NCBI GenBank assembly: GCA_029101005.1
Contig: JAQXQE010000026.1
Span: forward strand, 1 to 36,392
Reading direction: 5' to 3'
DNA: 36,392 nucleotides
Source: Bacillota bacterium
GTDB lineage: Bacteria; Bacillota; Clostridia; Peptostreptococcales; Anaerovoracaceae
A program made the position numbers and the translations under genes. Under the pieces are notes generated by a model that worked only from the letters and a program-made list of their open reading frames with translations, was not told where the DNA came from and ran no database searches. Of this stretch, positions 30,249-36,392 are shown in pieces. The stretch's first letter is position 1. Every line of letters starts with the position of its first letter.

Positions 30249-31048
30249 ACAAGGCAGAGAAAGCAGTTATTGAATTAAGAGCGATGGATGAGCTGGCAGC
30301 ACAGAACTCACCTGTACACCGCATGTCCCCACTCGCTAAACTCGCAATAGCTGTTCTGTATGTACTTGTTACTGTATCCTTCCACAAATACGATATAACA
30401 GGTTTGTTTGTTATGATTCTTTTCCCGCTGACCGGATACGCTGTCAGCGGGATTTCTGTTGCCCAATGCTTCCGCAAGCTGCGCATCGTAATGCCACTAG
30501 TGTGTGCAGTCGGACTCTTCAATCCGATCTTCGACCACACACCGCTATTTCAGCTCGGAAGCATCACAGTGAGTGGTGGATTCATCTCCATGCTAACGCT
30601 GATGATGAAAGGCGTCTTCTGCCTCATGGCATCCTTCCTTCTCATCGCAACGACCAGAATAGAAGCAATCTGCGGAGCTCTGCGCGCAATACACGTTCCG
30701 GCTATGATCACTTCCCTCATACTGCTGACCTTTAGATATGTAAGCATTCTGCTAGAGGAAGTCTCAATCATGACTGATGCGTATATGCTTCGCGCACCAT
30801 CCCAGAAAGGCATCAACGTGAAGGCTTGGGGTTCCTTCCTCGGCCAGCTCATTCTGCGAAGTTCAGACCGGGCAGAGAGACTGCACGAGAGCATGCTCCT
30901 TCGCGGCTTCACGGGCGAATTCGATTACAGCAATGAAGGCAAGAGCTCCGTTCTCACAGTCTTCATTATCTGCCTGCTTATAATGCTGGCAAGATCAATC
31001 AATTTCTCAGCACTCATCTATATCTGTATGGAAAGGATTATGTTCTAA
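30245..31048 (+). CDS. cbiQ: CbiQ/NikQ ECF transporter transmembrane component
   Basis: A 267-residue membrane protein with about five to six helices. HRMSPLAKLAIAVLYVLVTVSF is the usual N-terminal segment of ECF T components. The coupling helices are seen in AYMLRAPSQKGIN and ERLHESMLLRGFTGEF, each with the Ala-Arg-x or Arg-Gly pattern that touches the ATPase. It links CbiM to CbiO. The gene overlaps both neighbours, so translation is coupled. Confidence 0.9.
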   Translation: MNKAEKAVIELRAMDELAAQNSPVHRMSPLAKLAIAVLYVLVTVSFHKYDITGLFVMILFPLTGYAVSGISVAQCFRKLRIVMPLVCAVGLFNPIFDHTPLFQLGSITVSGGFISMLTLMMKGVFCLMASFLLIATTRIEAICGALRAIHVPAMITSLILLTFRYVSILLEEVSIMTDAYMLRAPSQKGINVKAWGSFLGQLILRSSDRAERLHESMLLRGFTGEFDYSNEGKSSVLTVFIICLLIMLARSINFSALIYICMERIMF

Positions 31049-31794
31049 TGCTTGAGTTCAAGAATGTACATTTCGCATATCCAGGTGGCGAACCCGTGCT
31101 CAACGGCATCGACCTTAAGCTTGCTGAAGGCGAGCATGTAGGTCTCATCGGAGCTAATGGCGCAGGTAAAAGCACCCTTATGAAGGCTGCGCTAGGCCTC
31201 ATCTACGTTGAGGGAGATATTCTCGTCGATGATACCAAAGTAAGCCGCGACACACTGTCCGAGATCAGAAGCAAGCTCGGCTTCGTACTTCAGGATTCTG
31301 ATAGTCAGATGTTCATGCCTACAGTGCTCGATGATATGATCTTCGGCCCAATGAATTACGGAATGAGCAAGGATGAAGCCGTTGCTCTTGCAGAGGAGAC
31401 ACTCGAGAAGCTCGGCATCTCGCACTTAAGAGATAGGCACAATCACAGAATCTCAGGCGGAGAGAAGCGCATGGCAGCTATTGCCACAATACTCGCAATG
31501 AAGCCTAAGCTCATGCTCATGGACGAGCCTTCAACTGCACTCGATCCTTGCAACAGAAGAAAGCTCATCACAACTCTCAACGAGCTTCCAGTTACCAAGA
31601 TTATCGCATCCCATGATCTCGATATGATACTCGAGACCTGCGACCGCGTAGTGCTGATTGATAACGGCAAGGTCGTTGCAGATGGCGAGACACTCACTAT
31701 ACTCAGCAACAAGAAGCTACTTGAAGAACACAGGCTTGAGCTCCCATACTGCCTGGCTGGCATTCCTATGAAACCTAAGCGCATTTCAAAATAA
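31048..31794 (+). CDS. cbiO: CbiO/NikO ECF transporter ATP-binding protein
   Basis: A 248-residue ABC ATPase. Walker A GANGAGKST, Q-loop FVLQDSDSQMF, signature ISGGEKRMAAIA, Walker B LMLMDEPST and switch His in ASHDLDM are all intact. It drives nickel/cobalt uptake with NikMN and CbiQ. A single ATPase gene implies a homodimer. Its start overlaps the cbiQ stop by one base (TAATG). Confidence 0.95.
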   Translation: MLEFKNVHFAYPGGEPVLNGIDLKLAEGEHVGLIGANGAGKSTLMKAALGLIYVEGDILVDDTKVSRDTLSEIRSKLGFVLQDSDSQMFMPTVLDDMIFGPMNYGMSKDEAVALAEETLEKLGISHLRDRHNHRISGGEKRMAAIATILAMKPKLMLMDEPSTALDPCNRRKLITTLNELPVTKIIASHDLDMILETCDRVVLIDNGKVVADGETLTILSNKKLLEEHRLELPYCLAGIPMKPKRISK

Positions 31795-31820
31795 TACTTC
31801 TATATGCAAATTGTATCGTT

Positions 31821-31826
31821 TATAAT
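31821..31826 (+). promoter_or_regulatory. -10 element of lipoprotein gene
   Basis: TATAAT at 31821-31826, about 58 bp before the lipoprotein start. A weak TTCTAT lies at -35 distance. Confidence 0.4.
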
Positions 31827-31883
31827 ACACTCATAAGCTGCTTTCAATAAGCAAACCATTGTCAATTTGGAGGGTAAACTCTT

Positions 31884-32279
31884 ATGAAGAAGAAATTAGC
31901 ACTTGTCCTCTCTCTGGTTGCTATGATGTGTATGGTATTCACTTCATGCGGCGGACCAAAGACTTTTGAGGAATACGTTAACTCAGATAGTGAACTTATG
32001 GAAGACATTCAGGAGATCCAGGACGAGAATGAGGGTCTCACTATCACAATCAAGGACAATACAATTACTTACGAGTACGATGTATCAGTTCTTGGTATAG
32101 ATAAGGATACTGCAGTTGCTGCAAAGTCAAACCTCGAGCAAACTATCACAAAGACAACAGATGAATACAAGGATCTCATCGAAGATTTCGAGGAGGAGAC
32201 TGGTATCGAAGGACTCACAATTGTAGTTACCTACACTTACAAGGGTGAGGTACTTGCTACCAGCGAGATAAAGAAATAG
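31884..32279 (+). CDS. Small DUF4854-like lipoprotein
   Basis: A 131-residue protein with a lipoprotein signal: KKK, a hydrophobic stretch, then the lipobox FTSC with Cys 22 as the lipidation site. The mature part is very acidic (EEYVNSDSELMEDIQEIQDENE) and then beta-rich. It resembles the DUF4854 lipoproteins common in gut Clostridia; function unknown. It has its own promoter and terminator and follows the transporter by 89 bp, so any link to metal binding is speculative. TTGGAGG is the RBS. Confidence 0.8.
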   Translation: MKKKLALVLSLVAMMCMVFTSCGGPKTFEEYVNSDSELMEDIQEIQDENEGLTITIKDNTITYEYDVSVLGIDKDTAVAAKSNLEQTITKTTDEYKDLIEDFEEETGIEGLTIVVTYTYKGEVLATSEIKK

Positions 32280-32300
32280 AACGGAATACTCACAAATACC

Positions 32301-32328
32301 AAAGCCCGCATCGAATGATGCGGGCTTT
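32301..32328. terminator. Bidirectional terminator between lipoprotein and yhbY
   Basis: AAAGCCCGCATC pairs with GATGCGGGCTTT around loop GAAT (12-bp stem), between convergent genes. Confidence 0.9.
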
Positions 32329-32351
32329 TATCATGGCATTAATTAGATTGA

Positions 32352-32645
32352 TTACAGAACGATCTTGCGGTTCTTAAGCTTGCTTGATGGTCTGTAGAGC
32401 ACGAAGCGTCTTCCGATTGCCTGAACGAACTCCGCGTTCAGCATCTCAGCTACTTCGTTAGCTGTCTCCTTAGGATCAAGGAGTGATGCCTCCTGAATTG
32501 AAACCTTGATGAGTTCGTGAGCCTCAAGATAGTCGTCGATTGATTTGATTACTGTCTCTGTAAGGTCTGCCTTGCCGATGCTTACTGTTGGCTGAATTGT
32601 CTGTGCAAGACCCTTGAGATAGCTTCTCTGCTTTCCTGTCAGCAT
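32352..32645 (-). CDS. yhbY: YhbY-family RNA-binding protein (CRM domain)
   Basis: A 97-residue protein. LTGKQRSYLKGLAQTIQPTVSIGKADLTETVIKSIDDYLEAHELIKVSI and IGRRFVLYRPS are the full CRM/YhbY fold, including the GxxG-like loop replaced here by IGKA. YhbY binds pre-50S ribosomes and probably helps 23S rRNA assembly. The start at 32645 has GGAGG 5 nt upstream; an ATG four codons earlier would use that same sequence as coding. Single gene. Confidence 0.92.
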   Translation of the reverse strand: MLTGKQRSYLKGLAQTIQPTVSIGKADLTETVIKSIDDYLEAHELIKVSIQEASLLDPKETANEVAEMLNAEFVQAIGRRFVLYRPSSKLKNRKIVL

Positions 32646-32746
32646 TATATCCTCCATCTTTACTCTTTGTTGTGAATCGCCTTGTATTATACCCTATTTG
32701 CTTGATAGAATTAAAGAACTGTTTTGGGGAAAGAGGGATAAAAATA

Positions 32747-33299
32747 GTGGTTAACAGTTTAATTATTCTTAAGAAGCTTGTCGTCTTATTCGTTTTCATA
32801 TACATAGGCTTCTTCACTTACAAGAAGAACTGGAGACAAGACACCTTTCAAATTCAAGGATCTCTGCAATGTCGGTATCATCAGCAGCCTCGCTGCTCTC
32901 TCCCTGTTTGCAACAGGCTATGAGCCACCTGCCCTCGTAGTTGACATATTCAGCTCACTCGACAGCACCTGTATCACACTTTCTATGATTGTAACAGGCT
33001 TCGCAATCGCAAAGGTCAAGCTCGACCATGTACTGAGCGATATCAGATCTATCGCCTTCACATTCATCAGAATGCTCGCAATTCCATGCGCAGTTGCTCT
33101 GCTGATCAGATCAGTCAGCTTGCCGTTCGATCCTACGCTGCTTGGAATTATGGTAATCATGTACGCAGTACCCAACGCCAGCCTACCAGTCATCAGCTGT
33201 CATATCTATAAGATCGAAGATAACACACTGAGCAGAGCCTACGCGCTGACAACAATCTCAGCGCTCATAACAATGCCTCTCGTGTGCATACTGCTATAA
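32747..33299 (+). pseudogene. Decayed AEC-family transporter
   Basis: Two pieces of an auxin-efflux-carrier family permease in different frames. The N-terminal piece (GTG 32747 onward, about 30 codons: NSLIILKKLVVLFVFIYIGFFTYKKN) stops matching near 32840. From about 32847, in a frame shifted by one, the C-terminal third continues (FKDLCNVGIISSLAALSLFATG...LDSTCITLSMIVTGFAIAKV...NASLPVI...) to the stop at 33297-33299. Intact family members have about 310 residues; here only about 180 codons remain, so some 400 bp of the middle are gone. GAGGG precedes the GTG. Confidence 0.75.
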
Positions 33300-33314
33300 T
33301 TACAACAGGGGAAC

Positions 33315-33674
33315 TTACTCTGTGAACAGAATGATAGCCAGGAATGTCAGCGGCTCATCCTTCTTGTTGATGATGCTGTGACCCTCACCTGAACCAGTGA
33401 AAGTTACATCGCCAGTCTTAACTGCTGTCACCTCACCGTTATCGTTGTACTCTCCTTCTCCCTCGAGGATGTAGTAGATCTCAGCATCTCCGTTGTGGAT
33501 GTGATATCCAACCTCGCAGTCCTTCTTGAGAGTTACTACGTTGAGAAGTCTGCCCTTGTCCCAGAGCTCCGAATTGTCATTGATGAGGCATCTAGCCTGC
33601 ATCACGCCCTGTCCGCCCTGCGCACCAGCAACTTCCTTAACCATCTGCTCTTCAAATCTTCTTACAATACTCAT
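33315..33674 (-). CDS. Cupin-domain protein
   Basis: A 119-residue single-domain cupin. Motif 1 GYHIHNGDAEIYYILEGEGEY gives two His and the Glu of the metal site; motif 2 GDVTFTGSGEGHSIIN gives the last His. It should bind Fe, Mn, Ni or Zn. Reaction unknown; it could be an isomerase or a small sensor. It lies 14 bp downstream of coaBC on the same strand and may share its message. Confidence 0.88.
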   Translation of the reverse strand: MSIVRRFEEQMVKEVAGAQGGQGVMQARCLINDNSELWDKGRLLNVVTLKKDCEVGYHIHNGDAEIYYILEGEGEYNDNGEVTAVKTGDVTFTGSGEGHSIINKKDEPLTFLAIILFTE

Positions 33675-33688
33675 ATCTCCACCCTTTC

Positions 33689-34882
33689 TTACTTGAATGA
33701 TCTTACAATCTCATCGAGAATCTCTCTCGCAACGTCCTCTTTGCTCATGAGTTCGAGCACTCTGTTGCCCTCAGCCTTGATAAAAGTAACTACATTTGTA
33801 TCGGTACCGAATCCGGCTCCCGCTACCTTGAGGTTATTCGCTACTATCATATCCGCGTTCTTCTTCTCGAGCTTCACCTTTGCATTCTCAAGGAGGTTCT
33901 GTGTCTCCATAGCGAAGCCGCAGAGGAACTGTCCCTCTCTCTTTCTCTGTCCGAGATAAGCGAGGATATCCTTAGTTCTCTCAAGCTCGATTGTCATCGC
34001 ATCTCCAGACTTCTTGAGCTTCTCATCAGCAACTGTAGCAGGTCTGTAATCAGCAACTGCAGCCGCCTTGATGATGATGTCCATGTCGTCACTAACAGAT
34101 GTAACAGCATTGAACATATCTTCAGCACTCTTAATCGGAACCTTTTTCACGAATGGCGAAGCCTTAAGTGCAGTATCGCCACTAACAAGAGTAACGTCTG
34201 CACCGCGAAGCGCCGCGATGCGAGCGAGGGCATAGCCCATTTTGCCTGAAGAATGATTGCTGATGAATCTTACAGGATCGATGCTCTCCTTAGTAGGCCC
34301 GGCTGTCACGAGCACTTTCTTGCCCGCAAGGTCCTTCTCGAGTGCGCACGCCATAAGGATGTACTCGTAGAGTTCTTCTGGCTCGAGCATTCTGCCCTTG
34401 CCGACATCTCCGCAGGCGAGCCAGCCGCTCTCTGCCTCAGCGATTGTCATACCTCGCTGCTTGAGGATCTCGATGTTCTCAAGTGTCGCTGGATTGTCGT
34501 ACATCTGAGTGTTCATTGCAGGTGCGATGATCTTAGGGCAATCGCTTGCAAGGAAAGTAGTTGTCAGCATATTGTCTGCGATGCCATGTGCGAACTTGGC
34601 AATTGTGTTAGCTGTCGCAGGAGCAACAATAAAGGCGTCCGCCTTCTTCGCAATTGAAATATGCTCTGTGCTGAATTCGTGGTTTCTGTCAAATGTATCG
34701 AAGAGACATCTTGTCTTGGTAATGGCCTCGAATGATACCGGACCCACGAACTGCATAGCATTCTCTGTCATTATTACATGTACCTCAGCGCCGTTCTTGA
34801 CGAGCATACTTGCGAGAGCAACGCTCTTGTATGCTGCAATTCCGCCAGTTACACCGAGTACGATAGTTTTGTTCTCAAGCAT
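33689..34882 (-). CDS. coaBC: Phosphopantothenoylcysteine decarboxylase/synthase CoaBC
   Basis: A 397-residue bifunctional enzyme of coenzyme A synthesis. The CoaC half (1-185) is an FMN flavoprotein with GVTGGIAAYK, the catalytic His in TEHISIA, PAMNTQMY, and the Cys of the ACGDVGKGRM flap. The CoaB half has VTAGPTKESIDPVRFISNHSSGKMGYALA, the nucleotide-binding start, and KAAAVADY. It joins 4'-phosphopantothenate with Cys and then decarboxylates the product. AAGGAG lies upstream of the ATG. Confidence 0.95.
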   Translation of the reverse strand: MLENKTIVLGVTGGIAAYKSVALASMLVKNGAEVHVIMTENAMQFVGPVSFEAITKTRCLFDTFDRNHEFSTEHISIAKKADAFIVAPATANTIAKFAHGIADNMLTTTFLASDCPKIIAPAMNTQMYDNPATLENIEILKQRGMTIAEAESGWLACGDVGKGRMLEPEELYEYILMACALEKDLAGKKVLVTAGPTKESIDPVRFISNHSSGKMGYALARIAALRGADVTLVSGDTALKASPFVKKVPIKSAEDMFNAVTSVSDDMDIIIKAAAVADYRPATVADEKLKKSGDAMTIELERTKDILAYLGQRKREGQFLCGFAMETQNLLENAKVKLEKKNADMIVANNLKVAGAGFGTDTNVVTFIKAEGNRVLELMSKEDVAREILDEIVRSFK

Positions 34883-34917
34883 TGATTATTCTCCTTTCGG
34901 AATAACTCTATCTTCAT

Positions 34918-34947
34918 ATTATGCAATCTATCAGGGGTTTAATGCAA
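34918..34947 (-). promoter_or_regulatory. coaBC promoter
   Basis: On the - strand TTGCAT (34947-34942), 18-nt spacer, CATAAT (34923-34918), about 30 bp from the coaBC start. Confidence 0.5.
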
Positions 34948-34999
34948 GAGAATTGCCCTTTATGAGAAGAGATATTATGCTAAGTTTCGTGTCTTGAGA

Positions 35000-35028
35000 T
35001 TGACTGAGACGCGTATTAGCAATAGAAT
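35000..35028 (+). promoter_or_regulatory. Promoter of alcohol dehydrogenase gene
   Basis: TTGACT at 35000-35005, 17-nt spacer, TAGAAT at 35023-35028. Confidence 0.65.
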
Positions 35029-35074
35029 TTAAGAGATAATGATAACGCTCTGCATAGGGCACGAAGGAGGCACA

Positions 35075-36241
35075 ATGGATAATTTCAATTACAGTGTCCC
35101 TACAAAGATCTATTTCGGTAAGGGACAGATTAAGCATCTTACAGAGATGAAAGAGTACGGCAACAAGGTACTCATGGTATACGGTGGTGGAAGCATCAAG
35201 CGCAACGGCATCTATGATGCAGCAATCGCGCTTCTTAAGGAAGCTGAGATTGAGGTTGTTGAGCTCTCAGGTGTTGAGCCTAACCCAAGAATCGAGACTG
35301 TTCGCAAGGGAGCTGAGATCTGCAAGGCAGAAGGCGTTGATATGATCCTCGCTGTAGGAGGCGGATCAACAATCGACTGCTCAAAGGTAATCGGAGGAGC
35401 TGCGAAGTACGATGGAGACGCGTGGGATCTCGTAACAAATCCTCTCCTCATCGAGGCATCACTTCCTATCTTTAGCATCCTGACACTCTCAGCAACAGGA
35501 AGCGAGATGGACGCATTCGCTGTTATCTCCAATATGGCAACTAATGACAAGATTGGAACAGCAAGCCCGCTCTTCAAGCCGGTCTTCTCAATTCTTGATC
35601 CAGAATATACATTCTCTGTTCCTAAGAGACAGACTGCTGCAGGTACTGCAGATATCATGAGCCATACTTTCGAGAACTACTTCACTAATGTTGAAGGTGC
35701 TGGTATTCAGGGTCACCTCTGCGAGGCTGTACTCAAGACTCTCGTGGAGTACGCTCCAATCGCTATGACAGATCCTGAGAACTACGATGCAAGAGCTAAT
35801 CTCATGTGGGCATCAAGCCTTGCTATCAACGGCCTCCTCTCAGATGGTGCAGGAGTTGCATGGACTGCTCATCCAATCGAGCACGAGCTCTCAGCATACT
35901 ATGACATCACCCACGGTGAGGGTCTCGCAATCATCACACCTGTATGGATGGAGACTTGTATGGAGAAGGAGCCACGCACAATTGCTGACTTCGCTAAGTT
36001 CGGAAGAGTAGTATTCGGAATCAGCGGTGACGACGATGAGGCTGTTGCTAAGGCTGCTGTTGCCGAGCTCCGCAAGTTCCTCTTCGAGACACTCGAGATT
36101 CCATCTACACTTCGTGCTGTCGGCATCGACACTAAGGAGAACTTCCCTATCATGGCAGAGAAGGCGGCTAAGGGCTGCAGAGGAAGCTATGTAGCACTGA
36201 CAGCAGAGGACATCGAGGCAATGCTCGAGAGAATGTTCTAA
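35075..36241 (+). CDS. Iron-containing alcohol dehydrogenase (BDH-like)
   Basis: A 388-residue protein of the group III Fe-ADH family, close to butanol dehydrogenases. YFGKGQ is the typical start, AVGGGSTIDCSKVI holds the nucleotide-binding GGGS, and LTLSATGSEMDAFAVI follows. The metal ligands are Asp and His in TADIMSHTFENYF and the two His in AHPIEHELSAYYDITHGEGLA. It reduces aldehydes to alcohols with NAD(P)H, usually in fermentation. The start at 35075 follows GAAGGAGG; an in-frame upstream ATG at 35039 lies too close to the promoter. Single gene. Confidence 0.93.
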   Translation: MDNFNYSVPTKIYFGKGQIKHLTEMKEYGNKVLMVYGGGSIKRNGIYDAAIALLKEAEIEVVELSGVEPNPRIETVRKGAEICKAEGVDMILAVGGGSTIDCSKVIGGAAKYDGDAWDLVTNPLLIEASLPIFSILTLSATGSEMDAFAVISNMATNDKIGTASPLFKPVFSILDPEYTFSVPKRQTAAGTADIMSHTFENYFTNVEGAGIQGHLCEAVLKTLVEYAPIAMTDPENYDARANLMWASSLAINGLLSDGAGVAWTAHPIEHELSAYYDITHGEGLAIITPVWMETCMEKEPRTIADFAKFGRVVFGISGDDDEAVAKAAVAELRKFLFETLEIPSTLRAVGIDTKENFPIMAEKAAKGCRGSYVALTAEDIEAMLERMF

Positions 36242-36260
36242 GTAACGATATATAATCATA

Positions 36261-36330
36261 ACCACTAGTAAACTAGTGGTTTGCTCTGGCCCTGGAAGGG
36301 CCTATTACTTGCTCGCCCTCTCAAAGAGGG
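36261..36330. repeat. Cluster of three hairpins at right edge
   Basis: Three consecutive small stems: ACCACTAGT/ACTAGTGGT (36261-36280), GGCCCT/AGGGCC (36288-36302), and GCCCTCT/AGAGGGC (36315-36331). The first may end the dehydrogenase transcript, but none has a good T run. Together with the terminal repeat that follows, they look like the end of an IS200/IS605-like or other structured element. Confidence 0.5.
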
Positions 36331-36333
36331 CAC

Positions 36334-36364
36334 TGAAGGTTTAACATCGCATCACTATCACAAG
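36334..36364 (+). repeat. Terminal repeat, right copy
   Basis: Inverted partner of 11-42, with the exact 13-mer CGCATCACTATCA. See the left copy. Confidence 0.5.
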
Positions 36365-36392
36365 AGGCCACTAAAAGTGGCTTCTTTTATTT
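36362..36392 (+). terminator. Intrinsic terminator at right edge
   Basis: AAGAGGCCACT pairs with AGTGGCTTCTT (11 bp with one G-U, loop AAA) and is followed by TTATTT at the window end. Confidence 0.75.

Noticed and set aside
36261-36331. CRISPR-like array at the right end
   Set aside because: The three stems differ in sequence and spacing; there is no repeated direct unit and no cas gene.

Overview
The window reads as a chromosomal stretch of a strictly anaerobic Clostridia-type Firmicute. Supporting signs are strong AAGGAGG ribosome binding sites, TTGACA/TATAAT promoters, many perfect hairpin-plus-T terminators, and many oxygen-sensitive Fe-S flavoproteins. A flavodiiron protein, a desulfoferrodoxin-type domain and ferredoxin-fused reductases fit an anaerobe defending itself against oxygen, superoxide or NO. 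I cannot name the genus; a human- or animal-associated Clostridia lineage is only a guess. No rRNA, tRNA, CRISPR array or transposase gene was seen.

Layout. Bases 1-2200 (- strand) hold a secreted barnase-type ribonuclease, its barstar inhibitor and a membrane-anchored CAP-domain protein. Bases 2209-4702 hold an XRE regulator fused to a desulfoferrodoxin-like protein, divergent from a nitroreductase and an aldo/keto reductase with two [4Fe-4S] sites. Bases 4818-9295 (- strand) are a TetR-led catabolic operon: class III aminotransferase/aminomutase, class II aldolase and FGGY sugar kinase, with a clear palindromic operator. Bases 9444-10960 (- strand) hold an LDH2-type dehydrogenase behind a HesB-like gene interrupted by an in-frame UGA with a SECIS-like hairpin, so a probable selenoprotein. 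Bases 11049-16530 (+ strand, with one - strand FMN-binding protein) hold an acyltransferase, a HAD phosphatase, NhaC and a flavodiiron protein. A flavodoxin-ferredoxin protein follows at 16589-17329 (-).

Bases 17330-18027 are noncoding, with three 47-nt repeat units and a long GC-rich inverted repeat. Bases 18028-27580 form a redox and nickel region: a DUF5692 membrane protein plus a 930-residue Fe-S/FAD oxidoreductase under a divergent LysR gene, then a second operon in which a paralogous oxidoreductase is followed by hypA and two hypB genes. A TIGR00300-type protein (27753-28868, -) and a NikMN-CbiQ-CbiO nickel/cobalt ECF transporter (29166-31794, +) follow. No hydrogenase or other obvious nickel enzyme lies in the window, so the client of this nickel machinery is open. 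The rest is housekeeping: a lipoprotein, YhbY, a decayed AEC transporter, a cupin, CoaBC and an iron-type alcohol dehydrogenase.

Both extreme ends carry the same roughly 30-nt terminal sequence in opposite orientation next to hairpin clusters, as if the region is flanked by two copies of one repeat or mobile-element end. Best leads: the UGA-containing HesB-like gene, the HypAB-linked oxidoreductases, the two genes that look leaderless, the XRE-desulfoferrodoxin fusion, and the 47-nt repeats.
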